64,000 bases of DNA from Aquanectria penicillioides (GCA_003415625.1 PYIU01000001.1:7256210-7320209), one strand, 5' to 3'. Positions 36,576-47,737 are shown, counted from the first letter of the stretch. The notes: generated from the sequence alone by a model not told the origin. A program made the numbers and translations.

Positions 36576-36702
36576 TGCGGTTTATGTGGATCGAACACAT
36601 GACCTTCAGATCTTCAGTCTGACGCTCTCTGTAGAGATGGTTAGACTTGATGTGCTGGAGTTTTACAAGTTTTGCAACTTACCCCAACTGAGCTAAACCC
36701 GC
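36576..36702 (-). tRNA. tRNA-Phe (anticodon GAA) with a 54-bp D-loop insert
   Basis: Outside the insert the gene reads as a 73-nt tRNA-Phe. It has an acceptor stem GCGGGTT (one G5-A68 mismatch), the D-stem GCTC/GAGC, the anticodon loop CTGAAGA with anticodon GAA, the T-arm ATGTG-TTCGATC-CACAT and discriminator A73. Internal promoters are intact: the A box TAGCTCAGTTGG and B box GTTCGATCC. The insert (36629-36682) lies between G20 and A21 of the D-loop. There is no intron at the normal 37/38 site. No run of four Ts occurs inside the insert that would stop Pol III, and a T6 terminator follows the 3' end. The match to a full cloverleaf after removal makes a decayed pseudogene unlikely. Confidence 0.88.
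36629..36682 (-). other. Spliceosomal-type intron within tRNA-Phe D-loop
   Basis: The 54-bp insert begins GTAAGT, has TCTAAC placed 13 bases before the end, and ends TACAG. These are the exact donor, branch and acceptor signals of the protein-gene introns in this window, and the length is the same. Near its 5' end it can fold a small AAGTT/AACTT hairpin. The boundary can slide one base, but only this choice is GT-AG. Confidence 0.8.
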
Positions 36703-38344
36703 GGTTGTTGAGAGGCCGAGTCTTAATTTGCTCTATCAAGGCCTGCTGCATGCACGTGGATGAGGAATAGTGGGGATGACGTCGTCGTGGGGTGGTGGGG
36801 TTGCCTGGGTCGTCCGCGAACTACCAATGTAAGCTGCTGTTACCCTATAGTTGGATGTCACACCACGATGGAGCAGCAATGGCCTCGTAACTTGATCAAT
36901 TGCTGGTTCAATTTCTATTAATGGAGGGTTTGGATACGACGTGGCTTTTTCCTTTTTTTCAAGTTATCATGTGCCTCAAGTTATGGTCTTTAGTGATGGA
37001 TTGAGCCGCCTAATTGGACAATCAGGTCTGTGACTGTCAAGCAAGACAGGCACGGAGGACAGCCTGTGGCTTTCGCGTGAAACTAGCACGCAGGCATCGA
37101 AATTCTCAGGCCTCCGATAGGCCAACATCAACAATTCTCACAGATATATCAAAAGCCATTCCTCGTATCGATCAAAAATATGTCTGATTTCAAGCTAAGA
37201 CCAGAAGGTGCCTTGATGATCGAGCTGGCATGTGCAGCAGGGGATACGATGGTGTGAGCATCTGTTGTTGGTGCAGCTCGTGCTGGCTGCTTTATTGTCG
37301 ATCGTGAGGCAACCTTTTGATAGGGAACAGCCCCTCCCTCCATTCCCCTCGCATTCAACAACTCGGAGCCTGGCACAGACCCAGGCCAATCACTCGGCGT
37401 CATAACGAGCGCAATGGTGCCATTTCTGTCCCGCATCCCAAGTCTTGTCGCTGTGCGCTCCCCTCCCTCGTATCCAAGGCGCACACCATCACGGACTGCC
37501 TTACCGGCACTAGAACCTCCCCGGCAGCCCCCGGCAGCCACTTTTAGCGGGAGGCATCCACCATCTCGCACCTCGCGGGGACGCCCAGGCCTGCATGATA
37601 GTGGGGTGAGACCCGAACAAGGTCGATGGACAACACCAACACCAACGATTGTGCTACAGATTGCTCTACGCATGCATCAGTCAAGAAGCCATCACGGTGT
37701 CAAAACTGCAAGAAGAGAGGCTTCTTTCGCAGTTTGGTTGCTTCGGGAACGCCAAGAATACGTGCAACCCTTTTCAACGGTCCCCTCGACACTGTTTGCC
37801 CTCCGCATCAACCCCTTGTCCGCCATAGATTCTGCCTCGTCCAGCTCCTCGTCCGTCGCAGCAATAGTGCGCCACCTCCAAACGTCTGCGCTCGGCATCT
37901 CGTCTGTGCCATGACGATAACGTGCCCGGCGCCCTCACTCCAGCTCAACATGGCTCCCGCTTTGAGTCATCTCACCGCAGCAAAACAAACGCCTCGCAGC
38001 CTCACCAGGCGCTAGCCAACCGATCGTCTCTGCTCCGTTCGGCCCCAGCCAGGCAACACCACGCAGTCCTATCGTTCGTCCATCCACCCCGCCTCAGCAG
38101 GCTGCCACGCCCTCATGCAGGACAAACAAACCCCCCTCCAGTCCGGAAAACCGATTGAGGCTTGAAGCTTGGGAGCTCAACCGCCCTGTCGTTTTTGCGA
38201 CGGATGAAAAATATTTAGTCCGCCTCGTTGCCCAGTTTTCGTTTGCTGCTTGCAGCTTTGTCAAATCCGCTTTTCCATCGGCTCTTCCACTGCTGCCCTT
38301 TTTTCCCCTTCCACATCGTCGTTCCCTCTAACGCCGCTGCCATC
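36703..38344. other. Intergenic region and AAA-gene leader
   Basis: This 1.6-kb stretch lies between the tRNA and the AAA ATPase gene. Long but unlikely frames occur on both strands at 37149-38158, with proline- and serine-rich translations typical of GC-rich leader DNA. The last 130 bases are pyrimidine-rich, as in fungal 5' UTRs. No gene is supported. Confidence 0.45.
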
Positions 38345-40652
38345 ATGGGCCTCAGCGACATCCGAGACATTGACCGAGACGACGTCTCCGACTTCGTCTG
38401 GAAATGGCGATGCAAGATCCTCAAAAAGTCCGACTCGCCGCTCAACAAGCCGCTGGACCTCGACTCGTCCACCTCCGAGGATGACCCCAAGGTCCCGCCC
38501 GCGCCCTCCAAGGATCCCACCTTCGGCGTCGACACCACCATCAAGACCATGTATGAGGGCCGCAACTCGAATGCGAACCACTTTGAGTGGGTCGACTACC
38601 CGCCCAAGCAGCTCTCCAAGTCTGCGGCCCGCGCCCAGGACCGTGTCGCCATCAAGGTGTACAAGATCAAGGACCGCGAGAAGTCGTGCGTTGCTGGCCG
38701 GTTCCCCCTCAAGTACCACAAGATCGAGATTCAAAACCCCATGCTCGTCGCCGCCCTAGAGCCCATTCTGAAGAAGGAAAACGTCTACCTCGATGTTCAT
38801 GACACGGCCGATTTCAGTGAGCCGTTCCGCGGCCTGTGGTTCTGCCACGATGAAATCAAGGAGCTGTACAGGAAGACCGTCACCGACGATTCGCTCAAGG
38901 GTTATCTGGAACTCTTTCTCCGCCTGCTCGATGACATGTTCACCGATCTCAGAAGCAAGAGGCGCCACCTCGTCTCGGGAGGCCTAATCGACTTCAAGTC
39001 GGTATGGACGCTCTTCCCCCGTGACTCCATCGTCTACAGCTACGGCCTCAACTCTGAATTCATCTGCAAGGTTGAAGACACCGAATATGTAAAGAAAACG
39101 GAGGGCACGTTCCTCTTAATCAAGGGGAAGATCATGGTATTCAACGGCGAGGAGTTTGTCTGGCAAGACAAGGTCCTCCCCATCAACGCATTCAGCGGCA
39201 ACAGGCCCATCCGCGAGCTTCGCCACTACCCGCTGGAATTCCACTCAAACAAGGAGGATATCATGAAGCGGCTCATTGCCCGAGGCAAGAAGGTGCTTGA
39301 CCTCCAGGGCCTCAAGTACAGCTGCTACAAGGGCATTGCTCTGCACGATGGCGAGAAGCAGTGCATCGAGAAGCACAACGTCGAGGGCCGCGTGCTCATC
39401 GACGTGGTGGGTTACAACAAGTACCACCTGGCGCTCGGCAAGCGGGAGAACAAGGACCCAGAGACATCGCGAAACCTGGTTCGTCGGCGGCGCCACCAGG
39501 TCAAGGACGAGGAGGAGGAGGAGGATGCGGAAGCCTCCAAGTCGCCCAAGTCGCAGCAGAAGCGGCTGACCGAGAAGAAGCAGCAGAGGAACAAGGATGA
39601 GATGCTGGAGAAGCCCGAGGATCTGGCCTTCATGTCCGAGATGATTGGAGGCTATGCCCTCAAGAACAAGCTTTGGGGTAAGTACATCTCCTACAGCCCG
39701 CATCACGCACCATACTGACCTGAATGTCTCTCTAGTCCAATTCTACATCGAAGATATCGAACCCATGGTTTGGAACGACCAGGCCTTTTCCCATCTCGTC
39801 TATGATGACCAGCAGAAGGACCTCGTGCTGTCCTTTGTCGAGAATCACAGCCAGAAGAAGGGCTCTTCCGCTGCAATGGAGGACGTCATCGTCGGCAAGG
39901 GCCAGGGCCTTATCATCTTGCTGTCTGGACCCCCCGGTACGGGAAAAACGCTCACGGCCGAGGCTGTTGCGGACCGCACGCACCGCCCTCTCTTCTACTT
40001 GCAGGCCGAGGACCTGGGCATCAACGCGGCGACGCTGGGAGCCAACATCAAGCGAGTATTTGAGATGGCGACGGAGTGGAATGCCGTCATCCTGCTCGAC
40101 GAGGCCGACGTCTTCATGGCCGAGCGCAACCCCAACGACATCCACCGCAACGAGCTCGTCAGTATCTTCCTGCGCGAGCTCGAGTACTTCCGCGGCATCA
40201 TCTTCCTCACCACCAACTTGTACCACACCATCGACTCGGCCTTCCGCAGCCGCGTGAGCCTGCACCTGCTCTTCCAGGCCCTCAACCGCGACGCCCGCGA
40301 GAGCATCTGGCGCAAGTTCCTGCAGCGCCTGCCGGAGCAAGACGTCGGGGCCAAGGCCAAGATCATCGACGCCACGGGCGGCGAGGGCGTCGTCAAGAAG
40401 GAAGAGGACGAGCAGACGGCGGTGGTGCACGACACCAAGCCCGCGGAGAAGCCGCTCGACGACGAGGACATTACGGAGCTGGCGCTGTGGCAGCTCAACG
40501 GCCGAGAGATCAAGAACGCCGTCAAGATGGTGCGCAACTGGTGCGACCACAAGGGCTACCTCATGACGCTGTCGCGCCTGGAGAACGGCATCAAGGTGAC
40601 GAGCCCGCACTCGTCCAAGGACGGCGACGTGGACAAGGACCTATACGAGTAA
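38345..40652 (+). CDS. AAA-family ATPase, 749 aa
   Basis: Two exons, 38345-39677 and 39736-40652, with a 58-bp intron (GTAAGT..TCTAG). The N-terminal 440 residues are an uncharacterised region found with this fungal AAA type. It contains an acidic and basic linker at about 390-430. The AAA module follows: Walker A GPPGTGKT at about 509-516, Walker B VILLDEAD at 562-569, and an arginine-rich sensor region (FRSRVSLHL). The ATG at 38345 sits in a good context (ATCATGGGC). An upstream in-frame ATG at 38228 would add a pyrimidine-coded leader-like stretch, so it was rejected. The family appears in fungal genomes as large AAA ATPases of unknown substrate. Protein remodelling is the general expectation. 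Confidence 0.85.
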
Positions 40653-41084
40653 GCGATGTCCGTCCCACGGGCGTCATCGTAGTGTGCGATACGAAAGATT
40701 TACTTTACTTCCCTTTGTATTTTCGGAGCGTTGGCTTTTTTCTTCCTTTTCCCCCCAGGCTTGCAATTCATTCGCGAGGGTTACAGAACGTCTACGTGCT
40801 TTTAGAGAGAAGACAAGGAGATGAAGGTTCTTGTACTGTATGTGTGCGCATTTGGAACATCGATTCTAACCATTTGAGATATCCCTGAGCAAATCCCCAG
40901 CTCGCAATAAACAGAGCTCTTTTGATACAATGCCTCCGATACGTGCCAACCTGGTTACAAATGAACTGCTAAAATCCGTTCCGCGATGCCCTTTCATCGT
41001 TTCCGTTTATTCTGTTTCCCCATCTGCCGATACAAGATATACAATCATGCCAGCGTCGCTTCGGGTTGACCCCGTTGGCGCAAT
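40653..41084. other. Convergent 3' spacer
   Basis: About 430 bases between the stops of the AAA ATPase and AT-hook genes. It is expected to hold both 3' UTRs. No gene or other feature was seen. Confidence 0.5.
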
Positions 41085-43415
41085 CTAACCTCGGGATCGC
41101 AGGCCACGTCGCGTACCAACGGATGTCGGGGTCTTCTTCTCGACTCCAGTCGGACCAGCACCTCTGCCTTTCGCGCGCTTTGGTGCTGCCGTCTCCTTTT
41201 CCGCGGATTTGGAGCTGGGGATCTCACCCTTGCCAGACTTGGCAGCGCGACCCTTGGCTGCGGTAGTGGGCTTGTCCGCGGGCAACTTGGCGGCGCCGCG
41301 GCCACGAGTCTTGGTCTTGGGCGGCTCAGGCGCTTCCTTTTCGGTTGCATCGGCCTTGGCTGCTGGCTTTGCCGCGCCTCGTGCAATTCGCTTTGCCGTT
41401 GTTGAAGGTTTAGGAGCGTCGCTCTTAGCGGCGGCAGCCTTGGGTTGTGAACGGGTGGGTTTGGCGCCAGCAGATGGCGTCTCCTTAGGCGACTTCTTTG
41501 CCGCGCCTCGTCCAGTCCTTGTCGCCGGAGCTGCTGGGACTGCTGGCTCCTTGGCTTGTCGAGTTGTTCTTTGGCGTTTCGCAGGAGGTTCAGGTGCATT
41601 ATTGGGCTCTGCCTCGGAGCGCTTTGAACGGGCTCGCTTCTTCGTCTCTAGAGGAGGGGCATCTTCTATGGCGGATTGAGCCTGTCCACCACGTTTTCTG
41701 GAGACTGGAGCTGGGGCATTCTCAACGACCGCTGCAACACGCCCGCGCTTCTTCGTGGTCGACTCCTCCACCTTTGTCTCCGTTGCATTCTTCGGGGGAC
41801 GACCACGTCGCTTACCTGGGGTAGATTGAGTTTCAACTGCAGCCGCCTTCTCGACAGCTTTAGTAGCAGCTCGGCGGCCTCTTGTAGCACCCTGGGTCGA
41901 TGCAGGCTTCGGAGCCGATGCGATGGCCTTCCGTACTGGCCGTCCTCGCTTGGCCGGGGATGGAAGAGCACGAGTTCCTACACCACGAGCAGACTTCTGA
42001 GGGGTCTGACCTGCGGTTCTAGCAGCAGGCTTGGCCGACAAAGCCTGCGGAGTCTTGGGTGGCCGACCTCGACGCCTGGGGGTGTCCATCTTGGCAATAG
42101 ATGGCGTTGCCTTGATTGGCGTCTTGCGGGGGCGACCAACCTTGTTTGGAGTTGCTACCGTAGAGGTATTCTGGGCAGTCTTGAGAGGAGACTTTCCCGC
42201 GGACTTGAAGATGTTTGTGCTACGCCGAGGAGTAGGACCGGCTCGGGGTTTCAGGGCGCTAGAGGGAGCAGCTGGGAGCGCATCCGACTTCCTTGGACGA
42301 CCCCTCTTGCCAGTGCTTTTGGTAATCGTAGCCGGGGTGGAGATAGCCTCGCTCTTCCTTGGACGGCCACGCTTTCTGGGAGTTTCTGCGCCGATCCGAG
42401 CCGGCATTGATTTTCGCGCACGCTTGGCAGCGATGGGAGTTGATTTGGGGGCAGGGGACGCAGGGAAAGCGGAGAGCCGCTTGCGAGGGCCATCGAGCTT
42501 CTTCACAAACGACTCAGCGGCCGCGCTTAGCATCTCAGCAGCATTGCGTCGAGGTCGCTTTCCGGTCGATGGTGGCACCATGCTAGCGTCGGGAATGTCA
42601 CCTTCATCCGATGATGCCTCCCGTGTGGCAGGTGCAGGCGATGCAAGGTCCTCGGCCAGTTGCTCGGGCTCTGTCGGGGCTTTCTCATCTGGCTGGATGG
42701 CAATCATGGGCACTCCCAAGGGTACGGACGAGTCTGGAGCATTCTCAGTGTTTGGGACACCCTCGACATCCTCTGGAGCCACGTGCCCAAGGCCATCCTC
42801 ACTTGGGTGGTCAGGCTGAGCGTCATGCTCAGGATCGGTCGGCTCTGCTGGGCCCATTTCACCTTCCATTTGTTTTTCCAACTCCAGAGTATCTTCCTGC
42901 GGTTCCGCTGCTGCCCGGTCAGTGGTGTCTTGATCGTCTGTCGATCGCGCGGCTGGCTCTTGCAACGGGACAGAGAAGGATTCCTCCAGGTTGGCAGCCT
43001 CTTGGAGGAGTGCTTCCGAGGGGATTTCTGCCTCGGTAGAGAGTTCAGGGCTGTGCTCCTGATTGTTGCGGGCCGGCGGCGACGATGGGCGATTGGCAGA
43101 CGCGCCCGTCGCCGAGTCGCGTTGCCAGTCCCAGAGCTCAGCCTCTGGGCCGTCGGGGCTCAACCCCAGGGCGGCGCTGGCGTCTTGAGGGTCAGAACGA
43201 GGCAGGAACATGGGGTTGAACAGCGGTGAGTTCTCTGGGCGATAGGATTCGGCGAATGAAGCGTCGTCAGGCATAAAGTCGTTTGGAGTTGCGGCAAGAA
43301 GGCTATGCGCAGCCGGCGAGGTTGTGCCCGGAGAGGTCGCGTTTTGGTTGCGCCGTCCGAAGCCGAGCCAGCCTGAAGATGAGCCAGCGCCGTCGCCTGT
43401 GATGCCAAAGTTCAT
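41085..43415 (-). CDS. AT-hook repeat protein, chromatin-associated, 776 aa
   Basis: A single exon. The start at 43415 begins a compact N-terminus, while the frame remains open upstream over promoter-like DNA, which was excluded. Residues 1-280 are acidic and disordered (many Glu, Asp, Ser). From about 285 the protein turns basic and carries six AT-hook cores of the RGRP type, at about 349-354, 370-376, 427-431, 449-454, 489-494 and 537-542, plus degenerate copies after 550. The C-terminal third is Ala/Lys/Pro-rich, resembling linker histone tails. AT-hooks bind the minor groove of AT-rich DNA. A nuclear role in chromatin organisation is likely, but the exact complex is unknown. Confidence 0.8.
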   Translation of the reverse strand: MNFGITGDGAGSSSGWLGFGRRNQNATSPGTTSPAAHSLLAATPNDFMPDDASFAESYRPENSPLFNPMFLPRSDPQDASAALGLSPDGPEAELWDWQRDSATGASANRPSSPPARNNQEHSPELSTEAEIPSEALLQEAANLEESFSVPLQEPAARSTDDQDTTDRAAAEPQEDTLELEKQMEGEMGPAEPTDPEHDAQPDHPSEDGLGHVAPEDVEGVPNTENAPDSSVPLGVPMIAIQPDEKAPTEPEQLAEDLASPAPATREASSDEGDIPDASMVPPSTGKRPRRNAAEMLSAAAESFVKKLDGPRKRLSAFPASPAPKSTPIAAKRARKSMPARIGAETPRKRGRPRKSEAISTPATITKSTGKRGRPRKSDALPAAPSSALKPRAGPTPRRSTNIFKSAGKSPLKTAQNTSTVATPNKVGRPRKTPIKATPSIAKMDTPRRRGRPPKTPQALSAKPAARTAGQTPQKSARGVGTRALPSPAKRGRPVRKAIASAPKPASTQGATRGRRAATKAVEKAAAVETQSTPGKRRGRPPKNATETKVEESTTKKRGRVAAVVENAPAPVSRKRGGQAQSAIEDAPPLETKKRARSKRSEAEPNNAPEPPAKRQRTTRQAKEPAVPAAPATRTGRGAAKKSPKETPSAGAKPTRSQPKAAAAKSDAPKPSTTAKRIARGAAKPAAKADATEKEAPEPPKTKTRGRGAAKLPADKPTTAAKGRAAKSGKGEIPSSKSAEKETAAPKRAKGRGAGPTGVEKKTPTSVGTRRGLRSRG

Positions 43416-44712
43416 GGCGACCGACGTAGGATGCGAGCACGAGCAATGGAGTTCGCGGCGGGGGCCAGATGAAGGTGGCGGTTCTGATGGTGGTGATGCG
43501 AAAGGTTGACTTTGGAAATGCGACGAACGAGACGCGTCGGCGCGTGAAGAGGTTGTTGCGCGAGGGGGTACGTACCTGCGTCCAAAAGCACTGACCACCA
43601 CTTCCGTCCCCGTCGAGCTGCATTTAGTTTTGTGTACTCCGTACTCTGTGCGGAGTAGGAGAGGAACGCGAAAAGTAACATGGTCATGTGACACGCCTCC
43701 AGTTCAAGCCACTAACACAAACGACATGGCGAATCAAGCCCACCTTGTGAGATGCCCAGATTCTGCCGTCTTGCAGCAAAACTGATACTCTGGCTCACTT
43801 TTGACGAACAGGTCCCTCCCAATGTGGGGATGGCTCGTTTCTTTGGATGCACCGAATCGGGGTCTCGTTACCTGGTGCTAACTCCTGAAAGTCCCTAAGA
43901 AACATCAATCAGACAAACAATGGCCGAGACACGGTCAATGAACCAGGCCAAGCTGTCAGTTCGGCTAGGATCTAGGCTCTCGCACATCAAAAGTGACACT
44001 GTAAAAGCGTCATCAACGGTGGTGGAAGCGTTCACCTCAAGTTCGCTGGCCAAATAATGGGTTGGCTTTTTCTTGGGATTTTCTTCCGTGCATCCCGCAC
44101 AGCCACCGTGAGCTGTCGATAGTGTTGGGCGTGATGATCTCTCTCGAAACCCTACTGTTCTCGACATACAGTGCTATTCAGTGTCGTCATCTCGCGCTTC
44201 GTTACTCACTGAACCGCGGAGGCGCAGGGCGCGGCCTTTATCTCTTTTCTTCTCCCTCTGATCCCATCTTCATCACTCATCAAGGACCGGGGTGCTGCCG
44301 GCCAAGAGACATTAGCTGCCGAGCCATGTATGTCTTGGCCTGCAATCAATAGGATTCACCAGCACGCCATGGCGACGGGCGGCCTCGATGGGTAAAAGAA
44401 ATTCAACAAAGATTATGTTGCCGCCCTTGCGTTAAATGGCCGACTCGTCTTGAAGATGTGTTGACACCGATGCCCACCTTGTTTCTTCCTGAGGCTGCGG
44501 ACGGCGTCTTGAATACGCAGACCGGCATCCATTCACTCATCACAGCGCAGCCCTCGCGTCTATATCTTGCGCCCACCAAATTTTCCATGTACGAACGGGT
44601 CGTGATACTTCACCATTCTCAATTTCTCATCCACGGCCTTGGTATCAACTTGCACCAACCAGCTTCAAGGGGCCCATTCGCAGAGCAGGCTTCACGCCCT
44701 AGAGCCAGGAAC
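43416..44712. promoter_or_regulatory. Divergent promoter region of AT-hook and Trk genes
   Basis: This 1.3-kb region separates two divergent genes. At 43635-43657 it holds TACTCCG and CGGAGTA as inverted repeats with a 9-bp spacer. The core TACGGAGTA occurs elsewhere in the window (7253-7261 and 59326-59334). Short open frames here look like chance. Confidence 0.45.
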
Positions 44713-47356
44713 ATGTGGCGTCCCTCCTTCAACTTTGTGACCCTGCATTGTAGGTCCAGTGTCCACGTGCTCACTTCGAGAGAACCAGCAGTTGCTGATG
44801 AACAGCTGCCTCGCAGATGTCTATATCATTTTCATGAGCCTTCTAGCCTTCAGTGTTCTCCTCCCGTTTGGAAACATTAGTGCCCTGGACAGTTACTTCT
44901 TCGGAGTTAGCTGCGCAACCGGTACTGGCTTGAATACGTGAATCTCCAGTTCATAAACAGCCAGATACTCGGCAGTAGCTAACCACGTGAAGGATCGATC
45001 TCAAATTTTTCAAGACATACCAGCAGCTGTTGTTGTACTTTGTGCCTGTTTTAACCAACCTTGGCTTCGTCAACATAATTGTCGTCGTCGCCCGACTACG
45101 GTGGTTTCAGAAGCACCTCCAGCAAGCCGGTTAGCTATTACTCATTCCAGCCAACCCCTGTCCAAATGACCGATGCTTGTTAAAAGGCCCTGGTATTATT
45201 CGAGTATCCCGTCGTAGAGACCTAAACGCAGAACTAGAGTTTGGCCACAAGACTGCGTGGGCCGCAACACGGGACAGCACGCCACACCCAACTATCGCTA
45301 ATCATCATGGTCTCGACCTTCCGGAGTCACAGCCAATAGGCCTCGGGCTACCCAGTCCCCTATCCGGGGTGCAGGAAGGCATAGAGCGGGCAGGCCCAGT
45401 CGACAAAGAACCCGCGGAAGCCGATGACGAGAAAAAAAACACTTCTAGCGTTTGAGCCACGAATCACATTTAATCCCTCCATTGATCACCATCCTAGGAG
45501 AGATGGGGCCCTCTATATCCCGAGCCCTCGTGATCGTGAACGGGGTATTTTGCCACTCTCCACGTTATCTTTCCCTTGCTACCACGGCCTAGGTCAACCT
45601 CTTATCAAGCTTCGAGACGGACGGATAAGTCAAGATGGTACGTTATTTATTGCGTCAACCTCCATTAACTGTGCTAACAAAACAAGATCTTCATCGCGAC
45701 GAACTTCCACGCCCAGTGTCTTCCCCTCTGCCAACCCTCCGTCAACGTATCATCCACGGACCCCGATTGTCAGAAGCCCGCTCTGTGGAACGAGTCGTTG
45801 GCATGGCGTCGTCCATGTTTGTCCTCGGCTGCACCGAACCGCGTAAGGAGCGTTTGTCGATGGCATCGCAGCGACCCACGCTTGCCACAGAAGACTTTCC
45901 CCAGCTGTCTCGGGAAGTTACTATTGGCCGCAACTCATCATTTTACAACCTGACATCGGAAGATCGCCAGGCATTGGGAGGTATCGAGTACAGGAGCCTG
46001 AAGTTACTGCTAAAGATTGTCATCTGTGAGTCGTGATCCTTGAATGTCATGACCTATGCTAACGAGAGATAGCCTACTTCTTTGGCCTCCATCTTTTTGC
46101 TTCCATCTTCCTCTTTGGCTGGATCCAGTATGCAGGCGAAAAACACACCCGGTACATCGACGAGTGCGGCCAGAACAAGCACTGGTGGTATGTCAATTAT
46201 CCCAAGTAGCGTCTGAACATGTCCTCACATGCTTCTAGGGCAGTTTTCACAGCGCAGTCGATGACGAGTAATCTTGGCTTCACTCTCACGCCTGACTCAA
46301 TGCTTTCATTCCGCGACGCCCCAGTCCCTATGCTCATGATGAGCTTCATGGCTCTGGCTGGTCACACATGCTATCCCATCTTCCTCCGCTTGCTCATCTG
46401 GGTCATGTCCAAGCTTGCGCCCAAGCACTCTTCCATCCAAGAGCCTCTCTCGTTTCTCCTCAACTACCTGCGTCGCTGCTACACGCTGCTGTTCCCTAGC
46501 GGGCCGACGAGGGTGCTCCTAGGGATCATCCTGCTTCTCAACATAGTCGACACAACACTTATCGTTGTGCTGGACCTCCATACCTCCGCCGTGGCCGACC
46601 TCCCTGTCGGCCAGCGCATTGTTGCCTCCATCTTCCAGGCCGTCTGCTCCCGTCACACCGGCGCCGCGAGCTTCAACGTTTCGAACATTAACCCGGCCGT
46701 GCAGCTGAGCTTGCTCGCCATGATGTACATTTCCGTCTACCCCATTGCCATGGCCATCCGGGCGTCGAATACCTACGAGGAGCGGTCCCTAGGCGTTTAC
46801 AAGTCCGTTCTATCGTACGACGAGAAGAGCGGTGCGTCATACCTTGCTACGCACATGCGGAACCAGTTGAGTTTCGACATGTGGTACATATTCATTGGAA
46901 TTTTTTGCATCTGCGTCGCCGAGTCTTCTCGAATCATGGACGGAGACGACCCCGTAGGTCCACCCCTCGGTTGTTCATATATATCCTATCTAACCCCACC
47001 CAGGCATTCGCCGTTTGGCCTATTCTGTTCGAAGTTATTTCAGCATAGTAAGTCACCCAACCAACTTTTCCATTACGTATCCCAGCCTAACCTTACTTTA
47101 TAGTGGAAACGTTGGGCTTAGTCTCGGATACCCAACAATTGCGTCCTCGCTGACCACCGAGTTTGGCACGTTTAGCAAGCTCGTCGTATGCGCTATGATG
47201 CTACGAGGTCGTCACCGTGGCCTGCCGTATGCCCTCGACCGTGCGATTGTGCTGCCAGACGAGCAGTCCCTATTCGACGACGACGGCGATCGTGCCGAGA
47301 GGCCGCAATCAAGATCTTCAACAGCCCTGAATCAGCAGATCGGGATAGCTTTATGA
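44713..47356 (+). CDS. Trk-type potassium transporter, about 725 aa, frame problem near 45435
   Basis: The model has ten exons: 44713-44753, 44806-44937, 44993-45129, 45187-45544, 45593-45637, 45687-46025, 46073-46187, 46239-46953, 47004-47047 and 47104-47356. Introns are 47-58 bp, three of them ending in AAG (GAAG, AAAAG, CAAG). The protein has the four pore-loop motifs of Trk/Ktr channels-like transporters, each with its selectivity glycine: CATGTGLNT, SNLGFTLTPDSM, RHTGAASFN and YGNVGLSLG. This class takes up K+ across the plasma membrane. Within exon 4 the frame before and after an A8 run at 45432-45439 differs by one base. The summed exons are 2179 nt, so removing one base gives 726 codons. 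An alternative is an intron of length 1 mod 3 ending at TTCTAG (45448). The first exon uses a weak GTCCAG donor. Confidence 0.75.
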
Positions 47357-47737
47357 GGCATACTTGGATCTGTGACTAGGGATGAAGGATTTATGGTGCG
47401 CTCTGACTTGTCTAGGCGGGCGTTTGAGCGTTTTGCACAATGGAGGCCTTTCGAGGCTTCGGCATCAGCTACGTGCTTGGGATCAGGACGTGGTTAAGCA
47501 TGCACGGAGTTGGAATGTGATATTGGGTTCGACATTTCAATGATTTGGGAATAGGCCACAGGAGACATCACTGCATTTCCGCAGGGGAAAAGAAAAGAAA
47601 AACATGAAGGGCGGCGGCGCAGAGAGGATATAGACTTGAGTTTGAACAAATTTAGGGAATCTCTATTGACGTATCATTTCCGGGGCTTTTACCACGCCCA
47701 TTATACACAGGGAATATTTATAGTTTATACGGCCGTA
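47357..47737. other. Convergent 3' spacer
   Basis: About 380 bases between the stops of the Trk gene (plus) and an MFS gene (minus). It likely carries both 3' UTRs. No gene seen. Confidence 0.5.

Noticed and set aside
37149..38158. Several Pro/Ser-rich open frames upstream of the AAA gene
   Set aside because: They overlap each other on both strands, lack splice support and look like GC-rich leader DNA.
39732..40610. Minus-strand 292-codon frame over the AAA ATPase gene
   Set aside because: It is antisense to a clear AAA module with intact Walker motifs, and its composition is the expected mirror of biased codons.
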